From Paenibacillus sp. oral taxon 786 str. D14 (GTDB lineage: Bacteria; Bacillota; Bacilli; Paenibacillales; Paenibacillaceae): DNA of 5,903 nucleotides. The first letter of the stretch is position 1. Each line of letters begins with the position of its first letter. A model generated the notes under the pieces. That model saw only the letters and a list, made by a program, of their open reading frames with translations, did not search any database and had not been told where the DNA came from. Positions 5,872 to 5,903 of the stretch are shown piece after piece. Location of the stretch: contig NZ_GG695977.1 of the NCBI RefSeq assembly GCF_000159955.1, positions 76,812 to 82,714 on the forward strand, in the 5' to 3' direction. The translations under genes and the position numbers were made by a program.

Positions 5872-5903
5872 AAGGAACCATGGAATTTTCTATGGTTCTT
5901 TTT
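5872..5903 (+). terminator. Rho-independent terminator after marR
   Basis: AAGGAACCAT (5872-5881) pairs with ATGGTTCTTT (5892-5901) with one G-T wobble, and three further inner pairs leave a 4-base loop. The descending arm runs into a T-tract that reaches the window edge. It begins 26 bases after the marR stop, so the MarR gene appears to be transcribed alone. Confidence 0.8.

Noticed and set aside
1..5903. Mobile element, CRISPR array, tRNA/rRNA, toxin-antitoxin or defence system
   Set aside because: No transposase, terminal repeats, spaced direct repeats, structural RNA or defence-type domain is visible; genes are intact housekeeping or accessory types.

Overview
The window reads as chromosomal DNA from a spore-forming Firmicute, most like Paenibacillus or a close relative. 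The support is strong AGGAGG-type ribosome binding sites, moderately GC-rich coding sequence beside AT-rich intergenic DNA, a YhcN/YlaJ-type spore lipoprotein gene, and Bacillus-type nagA/nagB genes. The assignment is inference from gene content and style; no database search was possible.

Layout. (1) 8-1078, minus: a stand-alone GT-B, GT4-type glycosyltransferase. (2) 1079-1291: a divergent intergenic region holding a 7+7 bp inverted repeat and a weak candidate sporulation promoter. (3) 1292-2293, plus: a YhcN/YlaJ-like lipoprotein whose conserved halves are separated by a long Gly/Asn/Thr-rich insert. (4) 2317-2361: a long hairpin between convergent genes, probably a shared terminator. (5) 5166 down to 2385, minus: a tight three-gene operon, rpiR/murR-type regulator then nagB then nagA, with overlapping gene ends. 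(6) 5167-5402: a divergent AT-rich control region with two related palindromes over a candidate promoter for the nag operon. (7) 5403-5846, plus: a MarR-family regulator, closed by a rho-independent terminator at the right edge.

How the genes work together. NagA removes acetate from N-acetylglucosamine-6-phosphate, and NagB converts the resulting glucosamine-6-phosphate to fructose-6-phosphate and ammonia. Together they route GlcNAc, from chitin or recycled peptidoglycan, into glycolysis. The co-transcribed SIS-domain regulator most likely senses a sugar phosphate of this pathway and controls its own operon through the palindromes upstream. No GlcNAc transporter or kinase lies in the window. 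The glycosyltransferase, the lipoprotein and the MarR protein have no visible functional link to the nag genes.

I see no mobile element, CRISPR array, tRNA or rRNA, and no clear sign of a wholly new system. The points most worth checking are the use of an RpiR/MurR-type regulator for a nag operon, the paired palindromes in front of it, and the low-complexity insert in the YhcN-like lipoprotein.
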